Below are positions 41,959 through 54,850 of a stretch of DNA of 64,000 nt, one piece after another (position 1 is the first letter of the stretch; each line of letters begins with the position of its first letter). Source of the stretch: Daedaleopsis sinensis (taxonomy: Eukaryota > Basidiomycota > Agaricomycetes > Polyporales > Polyporaceae). Made by a program: the position numbers and the translations under genes. The stretch is taken from the NCBI GenBank assembly GCA_033807695.1, contig CM066301.1, positions 868,001-932,000 on the forward strand, read 5' to 3'. The notes below the pieces were generated by a model. It had not been told where the DNA came from, did not search any database, and was given only the letters and a program-made list of their open reading frames with translations.

Positions 41959-42700
41959 TCAGAGACAACACAGAGAGCGAGACCGAAGCAGGAGGTTACA
42001 GCGATAGATCGGACAGCCCCCAGAACAGATAGAGAGACAGCGCAGAGAAAGGGTGCTTGACATGGCATGGAGCGGCTGGGGAGTGACATGTACTACAGCT
42101 CGGGCTGCAATCAGGTTCGAGGCCGACTCGGAAAGGTGTTCAGGCGAGGTCTCAAAGAAGGACTCACTGATTGCGCCACAATTGTCAACGACTGTGAATT
42201 GCGTAGACCCACCTCCAGCAGTGCGGGGTGAGAAGACCAACTTGATGAATCCCACCATTGGAGTCTCTACAAGTTAGTCACGGGTGTACGGGGCAGTATC
42301 GGGGCAGTGACATACGGATATGGTCGGAGATCACATACAACGGGCTTGATCTTCTAGCAGGTGATGGCACCTACCTGGCGATGGGAGTTGAGTGCTAAGG
42401 GAGAAGGCAATGGGCAGAATGTCAAGCAAGCGGAGGGAACAGAGGACGTACACTCTCTGGAACACTGCTATGACAAGTGATTCCCCCTTTGTCTCGAGGA
42501 GCTGTATGGTCGATGTTGAATAGATGTATATGGCTTGAATAGTCGGCCGGGTTGGGAGGTTGAGGGTATAAGAAAAGCGGTATGAGTAGTAGACAGAGAC
42601 TGGATGGAGATGAGAGATATGTAGAGGCTGGAGAAGGAGGTGAAGAAACATTTTTTCGCACATTTTTCGCCCAGTGTAAACATGAGCAAACACACTCCAT
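41959..42700 (-). other. Possible spliced minus-strand transcript with a short reading frame
   Basis: On the minus strand there is an intron-like block near 42312-42266 with GTATGT donor, TGACTAAC branch site and TAG acceptor, then an exon starting ATGGTGGGATTCATCAAG. A second intron (GTGAGT...TTGCAG, about 63 nt) follows, and an open tail ends at 41959. Joined, the frame is only about 78 codons and matches nothing I know. A CT-rich leader and a TTATAC element lie near 42570. It may be a small gene, a long noncoding RNA, or 5' exons of MYND gene 1. Confidence 0.35.
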
Positions 42701-43301
42701 AAGGAAGGTCCTTTAGCGCTGTGGCACAGACACCAGTCGGACGAGTCGAAGTCCGAGTACTCAGCAGAGTCAACTTGCTCTCAAGGTACTCTAACATATG
42801 TATGACATATTCTAAATATGTGCTTGCTTCATTGTGGCAACAAGCTTACTTCTCCAGAAAAATGCATACTGAAGTTGCTTCTCGGTTTCCACAGGTCCAC
42901 TCAGGTCAGCACCCAGGCTCAGGTCGTAGATCATAGGCCCAGGACCGTACAGGTACGTGTCATTTTGCTGATGCTATCGCAAGGTGGGAGTTAACAATCA
43001 TCCTCTTTCGTCATACTGAACCACTTACTGTGTGAGCTGTGAGACATGACTATTAATGCCAAATGGAACCTGAGTGAGATGCGGGGTGGCTTGGCGATGG
43101 CGAGGAGGAAGTAGTACTAAATGGGATGTGTGTGTGCCACAAGGTCAGATCGATCGATGTAGGGCGCTAAGATGACCATATACGGTAGGGTAGATATCCA
43201 ACTGTGGACCCGACGAGCCCTCCTTGAAGCTACCGAAAGGAACAAATATGGCTCACAATAAATAATGACTCGTTCTTTGCCACATCCTATACCCGTAATC
43301 A
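42701..43301. other. Intergenic between the MYND genes
   Basis: 3' flank of MYND gene 2, with a small CAGG-rich patch at 42890-42955. No gene seen. Confidence 0.4.
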
Positions 43302-44404
43302 TTAAGCCGTAGCAACGTCACGAACAACAGCAAGCCTGCGTTCTAAAAGCTCAACTACTCCGAGTCCCACAGGCGGAGTCAGAAGATACTCCACGTCCGT
43401 CTCAATATCATCAATCAGTTTCGTCCACCGCCAAAGGGGCCCCTCCAATTTCCTCAGGTAGCCTGGGACTAGTTTCTTGTTCCGCTTCGCAGGGTCGGGA
43501 CGATAAACGATGCCCAAGTCGAGGCGCTTCAGCAGCATTTCCATCTGCAACTTTGCGCAGTCCTCGCACGGGTGCACCATAGGGCCCTGTGGGTTGTCGA
43601 ATGTCTTGTACATCCGACAGATCTGTACCATCGTCACCATGTCCTCGACCGCCTGGTAGGTCATCATGAGGAGGCCAACGAACATTCTGTTCCCCTTCGC
43701 TGTCTCCTCCGCCCTTATCGCCGCACGTTGGCTCGCGGACGCGTCCCAGAGCTCCAGGAACTCCGGGCTCTCAGCGATGAGCTCCTCGACAGTCTTGAAC
43801 GTGGGCGTCCCGAGCTTGAACGCACGTGAGGGGTCGATGTCCATGGGCGCGCTCTCAAGCCGGGAGGCTGCGTGCTCGCTATAGAGGAGGGGAATGTCGA
43901 GCACCTGGTTCTCGCCCCTGGCGAAGAGACCTTCGGAGCCCCCCTCGAAGAAAGCCCGACTGTTTGTGTAGCGAGTGATGGTCATGCGATGGGCCGCAAT
44001 GAAATCGCCGAGAAGCGCGTGCGCGGTCTTCCGCTTCGCGACCAGCTTGACTTCTGCCTCCGATGCGTTCGGGTCAAGCTGGAAATGTTTCAGGCCCGAC
44101 TTCTGCGTGAATCGGCATCGGGCTCTGTGTGGAAAGACAAATTGTCAGCAAGGAGTTCGAGCTGTCAGTAAAGGGGATGATAAAGGGCGTACTTGTGTGT
44201 TGGCCACGCCGCTCGCTGGCAGGCCACCCCGCAGTAAATGACGACCATGCACCCGGCGCATTTCCGGAATCGTATGCCGTCGGGAGGTGTTTTGAAACAC
44301 TCTTCACACACTCCTGATCCCCGCTTGTTCCCTACTCGCAGCAAAGAGCCGTCGGCACCTTTGAACACTGTTTGCCATGATCGCGGGTCCGCTAGGTCCG
44401 ACAT
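43302..44404 (-). CDS. MYND-type zinc-finger protein 2
   Basis: Two exons on the minus strand, 44404-44193 and 44124-43302, encode 344 residues starting MSDLADPRSWQTVF. The complete MYND finger is CEECFKTPPDGIRFRKC, AGC, YCGVAC and HKARC; the intron falls inside the HxxxC pair. The C-terminal body (FEGGSEGLFARGENQVLD, VYRPDPAKRNKKLVPGYL, WRWTKLIDDIE) parallels gene 1 along its length, so the two are a tandem duplication. This family is strongly expanded in mushroom-forming fungi; a protein-interaction role is assumed and no enzyme domain is seen. Confidence 0.88.
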
Positions 44405-47400
44405 TCGGCGCTGTCGCTCTAGATACAATAATCGTGAGCCACCGCGAAAAGTCACTGTGATGAAACGTACTATGTGGATCTTTGAAGCTAGCCTGATCAG
44501 AAACGTCGAGTGGCTCAGTAGCCTAGTAGTAAGAGGAGGTTACAGTTGTCGAGTTCATCGAATCTCTCCTCTTTTATGGCGCTAGGTTAGACATAGTTGA
44601 GGAGATACGAAGCCTTAACGAAGCATGCTGCGAAGACGCAGATACCGTGTACTACAGTGCGTTGACAATAAGAAGGATTAGACCGGCGGCCCGTCCGAGA
44701 GTCTCATGATGCACATCGATCCATCATCCCGCTGCGAACAACAACAATTAACATTCAGCGGAGATCAATGCTGTAGTCAACTCCGTCGTGCTTCCTTACC
44801 TTCGAGCTCCCCAAGTTGGATTCTTTCAAAGAGGCCAACGAGGCCGGTGCGTCCTGTGAGGCAAGACGATACAATAGCATTCAGCGCAGATCAGTGCTGT
44901 AGTCAAATTCCCCGTTCTTCCTGACCTTCGAGAGAATTTTCTAGCTTCGCTGAGAAACCTCAAGTCAGCCTCAAGTCACAATGTGAGCAGGCGGCTCATT
45001 GACGCTGCGTCTTAGTCAGAAACTCACTAGTAACTTTTCCTTCACTCCGCACTGTCCCGTTCCGGTGGGGTATTCTTAGCATTATCAACCACAGAGCGGA
45101 GGATGCTAGCGTCCGAAGGGGAAAGAAGAATGCGCGCAAAGTGTGATCCGGCTGCTCAGGATCAGCGCTCACTCAGTAAGTACAGTGCTTACCAGTGCTT
45201 ACCGAGCGGATTGGTTGAGCTTGCATTCAGAATCACTTTGACTATTTGTGCGTGATCATCAACGCACAATTGTAATTTAGACTTCACTTAATGGGGTATC
45301 ACGAGCACAGCGGCATGTCGTCGCGCCTCGGCAAGATGCTGAAGCACGGACTCTCGGGCATAAGGGGGCGCCCGGGGACGCGGCAGATCTCCACTGCGGA
45401 GAGCCGACAATCTTCACTAGTGTGTGTGTGGATGTGTGCGCAGCGGCAGGGGCCAGGAATTGAACGGGTGTGTGAACACCGCGGCATGCAATCAAGCGCC
45501 GCAAACGTTTTGTGGTTGAGGATCTGGATGAGGATCCAATTCAGCTATCATCGTTCCTCAGCACGCGCAACACTGCCGAACACACACGAACGAGGAGCAA
45601 TTACCGAGCTAATCTATGTCCGGCGTGCAAGAAACCAGGATGCGTGAGCTTCGCAGGGCGGGCCTGCGGCTATATCGGCGGCTGACGGGGCTGGGATAAG
45701 TATGCTCGACTACTGCCCGGTAAACTCAAACCTCACCCGCAGGGATCGCATGAATAAAGTAAGCCTCCGAATTCGACGCGGCTATGAACAGGGGCATATG
45801 CATTTTATGAGCAATGACTTACAATGCAGCTGCCGGTGGATCTTGACTCCTGCTCATGATTTGCCCCCTGTTTCAGTGTCAGTGTGACGTTGAGGACAAA
45901 CATGGCTGACTGTCGGCCAGCGGTGCGTACCCACCTCGGTGCTCCGTCCTGTTAACGTTCTGAAACTGCGCCGACGGGGGTAAGGTTTGATTTGGACTGT
46001 TAGCACGCGTCGCTGGTCAGCGTAGTAGGCTCACGTCAACCCCGCTCTTCACGCGCACGCGGCGAAAGCTTCACGACCGGCTCGCCCACAACGAACATGA
46101 TAGTGCACTCTAGTGTTGTCGCGACCGTGCAACCTCCGGCAGCTTCGGAGGGAATTACGCGAGCGTGTGTGGGCAGTTTGCCGCCTGCGTTGGACGCTAA
46201 GTGATTCCTGAGTAACGCCTGGATCGACGGCACAGTCGAGCACAGTCCACTGGTGACTTGCTACTCGCTCCTAGTGGCAATTACGGTGATGCGCCGGTAC
46301 CACATCCGAAGAGACGGAGACGTTGATGTACTTGGGCGGTAGGATCGTCAGTCACCACGATGACGGTGCTGGAGCGAGTTCGCCGAGATACCGATAGCTG
46401 GGGACTTGGAAGAAAATCGCAGAAGTCGCTGCGCGGCCTTTTACTCCTTCACTCTGTAGAGCGGAGGAGAATCACTGACACCATGCGCATTGCGCATATA
46501 CGTACCAATGGGAGTCTGACATGCACGATCCCGCTGTCGCCACCTGGCTGCGGCCATACAGAGGGCCGGAGCGGTATTCCTGCTGAAGTGTCGGACTGCG
46601 TTGTACCACTGGCTATGGTGGAACGGTTAACAAGTGGGTCACCGGCGCAGTGCACTGTACCGAAGCCACGGCCCACTCGTGGCCTTCGGTCGTCCAGTCA
46701 CCATGATGGCAGCGCTGCCACTGAGCTGCAGTCGCCAATTGAATTGAGGCGGCCTGAAACGCCTACCAACGCGGCTGGAGCTGGTACATGATGGGTACTC
46801 TTCTTCCTACACGGTCTTTCTAAGCGGGGTTAACACCTCGTCTCCGGTGAATATAGTGTGTCAGACTGCGCAGGGAGTGTACGTACAGACGGCGAAGTGC
46901 GGAGTGTTGTTCCCGGACAGGTGCGCTTGTGCCCAGTCAATAATGACCTTCACTGCGGATCTCGATCAGCCCGTGTGGAAGATCTTTCTCGTAGCTGGAC
47001 GTAAACTCACCCTCACCTCGAGTATTGGAGCTCGGCATAAGAGGCGCAGACCTTTCGAGGCCGGGCATTGTACAACCTCCGGTCAGCATCGGAGAGGGTC
47101 TGGGGCGGAGCTTGTCGCTTCTGGGTTGTGCAGGGACGCTGTATACGTGACGCCTCAGTCAACGGCATGGCGGAGATGCTACGCTCGGGCTCGGAGCGTC
47201 GTTCAGTCAACACGATGACAACAGAAAGAGTCGAGCTCGGCGAGAGTGCGATAAGCCTTCAGTCTCCTCCAATGCGACGGTAGTTGGCGCATGATCGGCT
47301 GCTGGACGCGACTTTCCGGGTGAGTGAGCTCTGTCTCCGACAATTATGGTGGCGCGTCTGACGGAGTGTGCACCTGACGCAGAAATTCGCAGCTCTTGAG

Positions 47401-48064
47401 TGCAAGTGTGAGAGGTACACTTACATGGTGCAATGAGGCATGCCTGGCATCACTGTATATATGCACTAGATCCGAGTCCAGGGAGTGGCATCGGCACACT
47501 TGACAGTAGCAGGGTAACTTCAGGATCTCAAGCCTGTTGACCCTACGAGGTGTGACAGGGTTTCTAGCAAGATTTTCATTTGAAGGTAAGTGTCGCGACA
47601 TAATCAGCAAACGGCTAGGACTTACCTCGAGATATTTTGTGAGGGCCGAACCTGCCTCCGAGTCAGTACTAACAGGAACTGAAAATACTCACTGTGGGTT
47701 CCCGTCTACGGTCTGGTTCCCGTTGGCTGACTTCTGGGCACAGAATCTCTCCGAATGAATTCGGAATTCGAACCTCTGGTCATACGTGCACGTCGGACGC
47801 GAATATTCTCGCGACGTCCATATGTTCCGCAACAAATCCGCGACACTCGAGAGGCTTCGAGAGGAGAGCACACACAGCGAGCGCCAATTACCAAGGATGT
47901 CCGGCTATCACGTGCGGGGTACAAGCTCCGCTTAAACACCGCGGAGAACGCCGGAAGACGACGGTGAGCCGGAGCGTGGCAGGAGCACGTCTTGCCCGTC
48001 ATCGACTTCCTCCCCGTCGGTCCCCCGCACTCTTGGTCCATCTACTAGAACTGCTGCCTCCACC
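44405..48064. other. Gene-poor stretch upstream of adenylate kinase
   Basis: 3.6 kb without a supported gene. It holds a small tandem repeat (next entry) and the adenylate kinase promoter at its right end, whose CT-rich leader starts near 48000. Frames such as 46360-46791 and 47694-48068 have no motif. Confidence 0.4.
44745..44932 (+). repeat. Diverged two-copy repeat, about 127-bp period
   Basis: Units 44745-44806 and 44872-44932 share CATTCAGCG, AGATCARTGCTGTAGTCAA and a CTTCCTKACCTTCGAG ending. Confidence 0.75.
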
Positions 48065-49182
<1,118 letters not shown>

Positions 49183-51914
49183 TGCGCACCGAACGCTTTG
49201 CTCGTCGGCCCGGACGGACGCCTGTACCGTGTACCGTACCTTCGCATTCGTGTAGTAACCTCTTATAGATCGCCGCGATGCACGCTATCGACGCTTTGCT
49301 GTTGAACGTTGAACTCTGTGCCTATCCCCGACCTTCGAACACCCGTTTGCGTTTGCGTTTACGCGCGCTCGATCCTAGTGACCCGCCTGGTGAAAACAGA
49401 GCATCCGGACAGCGGTCGGTGTGCGAATCGGATTGGATGCGGTCGGCCAGGCCGTCTGCGAATCGTGCGCTCGAAGCATGTCGTTTCACGCTAGTCCAAG
49501 GTGTCGCGTCGAGTCGATGATACCTGGTGCCCGCGCGCCTCGCGCCATTGCCAACGTTCCCAGCGCTGCACCGCGACCTGTGGTTCTCGCGCCCGCACCG
49601 CGCAAATCCCGGTGCCACTGTGACTGTCAGCCCGCGGAGGCGGAGCCCCTTCCCGCGTCCGCGTCCGCATCGAGGGATTGTCGTCCACGGCCACGGCCGC
49701 GCTTCGGAATGTCGCATTGGCCGTGGCGTTTAGTCACTAGTGGCTTGCAACAGGCCCCGGGGCTTTTGGCAGCGTGCACGGTGCAGCTGCATATGTCATA
49801 GCGTTCGTCAGCGGCACTGGCAGCTCGCGGCGTGCGCTTTGGATGCATCAGCGTGCACTTATCGCTGGCCCCGTGGCTCGCGGCCAACGTAAGGGGCGCC
49901 AGAGCTCTGGAGTTCGCGAATTCGGGGACGGCAGCTGGGCCTTCGAGAGTCCGTCGGTTCGCAGCGCGCCGCCCTTCAAGATTACTTATTACTAACGTGC
50001 TCGGGTGGGGCCCGAGGATACATGGGCCTTCCTCGAAGGTTCACGCGTCCGCGGCGTGTAGACTGGCTAGCTATAGGAGTGGACGTGGGTGCCAGTGCCC
50101 TGGAGAACTCGAACTTACTGGCTGCGTATGTGGGGTTTACGTGTCATGCGGTCGGCGCACTCTATAGGTGGCACTGTATTGGAATCTTAACTGTGATAGC
50201 AGCAGTATATTCAAAAGTACTTGGGTCTCGCTGCCTTTACCTGTAGCCTCAGCCCGTTGGTGCCAGCAGCCACAGACCCGTGCTCCGCAGCTTCAGCCCC
50301 CGACGGTGTTCGCGCACAACTTGAAAGCATCCGACATCACGGTGTCCGGTGCAGCTTACAGTCGTTGCCCCGCTTTACTCAGACGAGTAGTCAGTCTATA
50401 CATAGCGCTGACAGTCCAACACTCGTATCATGTAATGCATGCACAAGCGGGCCCAGTGAGTCTCACTGCGCGCGCGCAGGCTAGTCGGAGAGCGTACTAG
50501 TACTTACGCATCATCCATTCAAAATGCATGGCCCGCCCATGTGTAAATCACCGCCCGATCGACCGATGTACCTCGCTCGTTCGTTACCGGACACCGGACG
50601 GCGTCGCGGAGTCGGTCGTCGGCCGCTCGTGCGCATCGGGCCCGCCGATCGCCGCTGTCGGCACGCCGATACCGTAGGACGCACCGGACTCGACGCGCCT
50701 CCGAGCTTTTCGCGCAGATTTTCTTCCGGTAGTTCAAGTCATGTGCTGAGGAGATTTGTCAGGCATATCGGTTTCTCCGTGGCTTCGTCAAATTTGTTTG
50801 CACGACGGTGCCACTGGATGACTGGCCATGACCGATGGCAAACTGACGGGCGTCTGGACTGCCTTATTTGGAGATGGGATTACGATCCACGAGCGCCCGT
50901 CTGTGAAGTTTGTGGCACCGCGTGGTTGAGTCGAGCAAGCACTGCTGCGAAGATCTCTCGCCGCAGCAAGCAGACGGCGGGAGCTCGACTCTTCATTTTC
51001 CCGGCGCCCCTGCGCTGGGGCCTGGGGCCAGCCCGGACGAGCGTGGTGGCCAGATGGGCGCGCGAACAGTGATAGGGAGGCGGCGTGGGTGGTGTGTTAC
51101 GTCCACGGGAAGTTGGCGAGCGCGGGACGAGAGGTATTTCAGGCATGAATGTGCCTAACCACCCCTCCTGCCGGATATGGGGCCGCGGGGCTACACGCAA
51201 CGCACTCTATCGCTGGCTTCGCGGCGCCGAGCGCTGATCATGATCTGGCACATGTGCGCCGTCGCGAACGGTATTCCCGACGAGTGACAGATGTGCTGCA
51301 GCTGGGCGCGCGCAGAGCCTATATGTTGCGGGCTGAACACCTGAGCAGTGGAGAGAAGTGCGCGATTGGCTATTTGCCGAGTGCAGCGTCGGTGCGGGCT
51401 GCTGCGGGATTGGCGGCCTGCCCTCAACGATGGCGAGAAGCGGGGTGTACGCAAAAGTGTACTTTCGAAGACGCAGGACGAGGGATGCCCGAGCGGGCAC
51501 GTTTCATGAGATCTCTGGCTGGACGCTGGGTGGATAGTATCCACGCCGAGGGCCGGGCACGGATCTTGACAAATACTGGAATGAGGAAACAAGGGGCAGG
51601 CGGTGCAAGCGGTGCTTGGGTCGGGAAATGAACGAGGCGACATTGCCTGCTATTGCAGGGCGGGGTCGGCTACCATCCCACGACGACTGCAGACGCCCGG
51701 AGGAGGTTCGTCGATGTGCAATCGGTATCTGAATGATGATCTGTAGACGAGGGCAGCGGCCGTTGGCTGCACCCTTGGATGAAATGGGCCTCTTACGGCA
51801 CCCAAAGACGCCTGTGCTTCTCTAGATTAACGCTCGCGAGTACTTGAACACACCCAGTTCCGTCGCCCCAGCGTCGCCCTTTCCCCCGACCCCCCTCAGC
51901 TCCCCTACGACGAC
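49183..51914. other. Intergenic, nothing recognised
   Basis: 2.7 kb between adenylate kinase and the transcription factor. Frames on both strands (for example 50524-51072 and 51643-51191) lack motifs and overlap one another. The last 80 bases are the C-rich leader of the next gene. Confidence 0.4.
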
Positions 51915-54325
51915 ATGAAAGCCCCGACAGCCCTCCAGCGCGGCATGGCCTGCCTCTGCTGCCGCAAACGCAAGATGGTCAGTCCCCCACGCCCCCCGCT
52001 CCGCCGACGCGTCTGACCCCACCCCTCCTGCCACCCAGAAATGCGACGGCGCCCGCCCGGTCTGTACGCAGTGCGCCAAAGCAAGCAGAGCGGACGAGTG
52101 CTCCTACTACGAGAAGAAGCGCACGAGCCGCACCCAGCTTCTCCAGGCCAAGATCACAAAGCTCGAGGCCCGTCTGCGCGAGCTCGAGGCAGAACACTCC
52201 CCGGACTCGTCCTCTACTAGCTCCGGCTCGCAGTCCCCACAGATCGACCGGACTTCTCTTGCTTTCCATCGTATGTCCCATCTCTCCTCTCTCGGGCACT
52301 CCCCATCTTAACCGCGTCCGCACTCCCGCCTGTGGCTGTGTGCGCTTTCCCTATCAAAGTAGACCACGCAGACTTTGGGCTCGGCGCCTTCGACGCGTCC
52401 GTCTTCAGCACGCCCGACCTCGATCACGACTTTCTCCTAGCCGGCGGAGACTTCGCTCCCATCGACGAGGATGCCTTCCTGCCCTCCCTCCCATCTTCCT
52501 CCTCTTCTTCAAGCTCCAGCGTATCCGGATGGGCCGCTGTGGCAGACTCCGTCCAGTTCCCACCCGCTGTAATTGATAGCTTCCTCGCACCATGTCCATC
52601 ACATCCAAGCATGAGTAGTCTACACGGGTCTTCGCCCGGTCCGTCCTCGTCCTCATACTGGTGGGAAAATGACGTCTTCTGCGAGAATAAGCAGCTGCTG
52701 TACGGTTACTTTCACGGTCTCACAAGGTCCGCGCGCTGACCTCGTGCCGAATAGGATTGACATATTCTTCGCACATCGACACCAGTGTGCATTCGACATC
52801 CACATAGGCCGCTTCAGAGCATCTCTCCTCCTCCCCAACGCACACAGACCCCACCCGTCTCTCGTCGACGCCATCTACCTCCTCGCCTGCTACTTCTCAC
52901 GCACCCCACGCTTCACCGACCTCGAGCCCCACTTCCTCAAACGCTCCCTCAGAGGCATCGCCGACGCCCTCCAGTCCTCAGACCGCATCGTCCACGTCCT
53001 CCAGGCGTCCTGTCTCCTCGCCCTCTACTTCTTCTGGCACGGCCGCACCCTCGAAGGCTACTACCACTCCTCCATCGCCGCCCGCCTCGCCGTCGGCCTC
53101 GGCCTGCACCAGATCCAGTCCAAGCAGCAGGCGTTCGACTTCCCCTTCCAGGCGACCCGCACGGACGAGGTCCCCGCACCGCTCAAGGCGTCCGTGCCCC
53201 TCAGCCCGCCCCGCGACGACGTCGAGTATGCGGAGCGGATAGCGGCCTTCTGGCAGATCTTCGCCGTGGACCGCGCGTGGGCCGTCGCCACGGGCCTGCC
53301 CACCGCGCTCCCGGACGACGACCACCCGCGCTCGGAGATCAAGACGATCTGGCCGGTGGTCATCCCGGACGACCCACAGGTGCGTGCCACGTCTGTCGAG
53401 CACTCCTCTCTTGGGCAGTCCTTCATGCGGCCGGACTCGCAGCCGACGCTCGAGAGCGGCCTCATCCTCTCGCTGCCCGACAGCCACCTGTCGGGCTCCT
53501 CGGCGCTGACGACGATCCGTGTGCGGGCGGTGGAGCTCTTCGAGCGCACGGCACGATTCTCGGCATGTGAGTGATCCCCCCTTCCTACCGTCTGCTCGAG
53601 GGCCCCGAACGCTCACTGATCGCTGCTCCCTGGGCAGCCCCAACGCGGGACGACGGCTTCGCGCTCGAGGCGTCCCTGGGTCAGTTCGCGAAGCACCTCT
53701 CGACGCTCCGGGGCCAGCAGTACGCGCTGCCGTACGCGGTCCCGAACGCGGACCTCGTCGCGATGCAGACGCTCGTCTACGCGGCGACGATCCACCTGCA
53801 CCGCGACGCGCTCGAGATCCAGCGCGCGGCGTACGAGAAGTGCTACCTGGCCGCGAACACGATCACCGCGCTCGTCGGCCAGCTCGCGGAGAGCGACTAC
53901 GACCTGCTCTGCCCGATCATCAGCGTGAGTGCCCGCCCCTTCCCCGCATCCCCTGCCGTTGTTGCCTGCCTTCCGTGCTAGTGAGAGCAGAAAGGGTGCT
54001 GACGTGAATGTGACGTGGCACAGGCGTGTTGGCGCGCGGCCGCGGAGGTGTACATGCGCATGCTCGCGATGCACCAGAGCCAGTCGATGCCCGCCAGCGC
54101 GGACCTCATCGAGCAGCACGCGGACCTCCTCGTCGCGGCGATGCAGCGGCTCGGGCTGCTCTTCCCCATCGCGCGTGCGTGCATTCCCTTTTACGCTCTC
54201 TGGCGCCCCATGCCGTGGATGCTCACCGTGCCCTTCCTTCTGTGCGTGTAGGGATCCACGCTGCAAAGGTGCAGGAGGACCGTGCGGCGGCGCGCCTCTC
54301 GTACGCCGCTGCGGTGATGTGCTGA
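51915..54325 (+). CDS. Zn2Cys6 fungal transcription factor
   Basis: Seven exons (51915-51977, 52039-52270, 52360-52699, 52755-53566, 53638-53924, 54024-54174, 54252-54325) encode 652 residues. The binuclear zinc cluster uses Cys13, 16, 23, 30, 33 and 42, with basic residues RKRKMK between, followed by a coiled-coil dimerisation helix (LLQAKITKLEARLRELEAE). An acidic, Ser-rich middle precedes the fungal-specific regulatory domain from about LLIDIFFAHRHQCAF onward, with HPSLVDAIYLLACYF and EGYYHSSIAARLAVGLGLH as family-like helices. A 39-nt in-frame stretch at 53380-53418 has splice-like ends and may be an extra intron. Nuclear. Its targets are unknown, and at 18 kb from the P450 a link with the terpene genes is only speculation. 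Confidence 0.9.
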
Positions 54326-54345
54326 CCCCTCAGGCTCTCTGCGCT

Positions 54346-54387
54346 CTGCTTCGTCTGCTTCGTCTGCTTCGTCTTCGTCTTCGTCTG
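54346..54387 (+). repeat. CTTCGTCTG/CTTCGT microsatellite
   Basis: About 42 bases of imperfect CTGCTTCGT units just after the transcription-factor stop codon, within its presumed 3' UTR. Confidence 0.8.
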
Positions 54388-54719
54388 CACCCTGGTTTTC
54401 GCGTGTTATCCGAATGCTCTGCACGTCCCCCCGTACGTACGATACCCTCGCCGCTCATAACCTTTATTGGGATCGGATTCGCTGTATATGTAGCCTTGCC
54501 CGCGCTCGTCCCCGGTTCGTCGCCCCCGTGCCGTATACGTAGGAGTAGACTTCCGGGACGCTCTTCTCTTCTCGCTTTCGTTATCGCTTGGATTATCCCT
54601 GTGCCCTGTGTCCAGGCGCGGAGCTCGTAACGCTCCGGCCCCGTATGCTTATGCGTATGCGTACTGCTGATATCCCCTGCCCCTGTTATCCCTATGTAGC
54701 CGCCGCACTTGTGCAGCGT

Positions 54720-54850
54720 CTACAGCCCCATCCCCATCCCCACCCCTCATCCCATCCCATCCCATAACCCGTACCCCCCCCAGTACCCGTACCCTGCACC
54801 CCGCATCCCGTTTATATCCCGCCACCTTCCTGTTGTCCTTGGTTCACGCG
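54720..54850 (+). repeat. C-rich low-complexity tract
   Basis: Repeated CCCAT and CCCCATCCC words and a C8 run. The minus strand is G-rich with many closely spaced GGG runs, so it could form G-quadruplexes. Confidence 0.75.

Noticed and set aside
49421..49801. Plus-strand frame after adenylate kinase
   Set aside because: GC-rich shadow frame; frames are open on both strands, and repeated CGTCCGCGTCCGC words account for it.
53380..53418. 39-nt intron inside the transcription-factor exon 4
   Set aside because: Splice-like ends and a length divisible by three, but it is unusually short and the frame is already open, so it was left as exon with a note.
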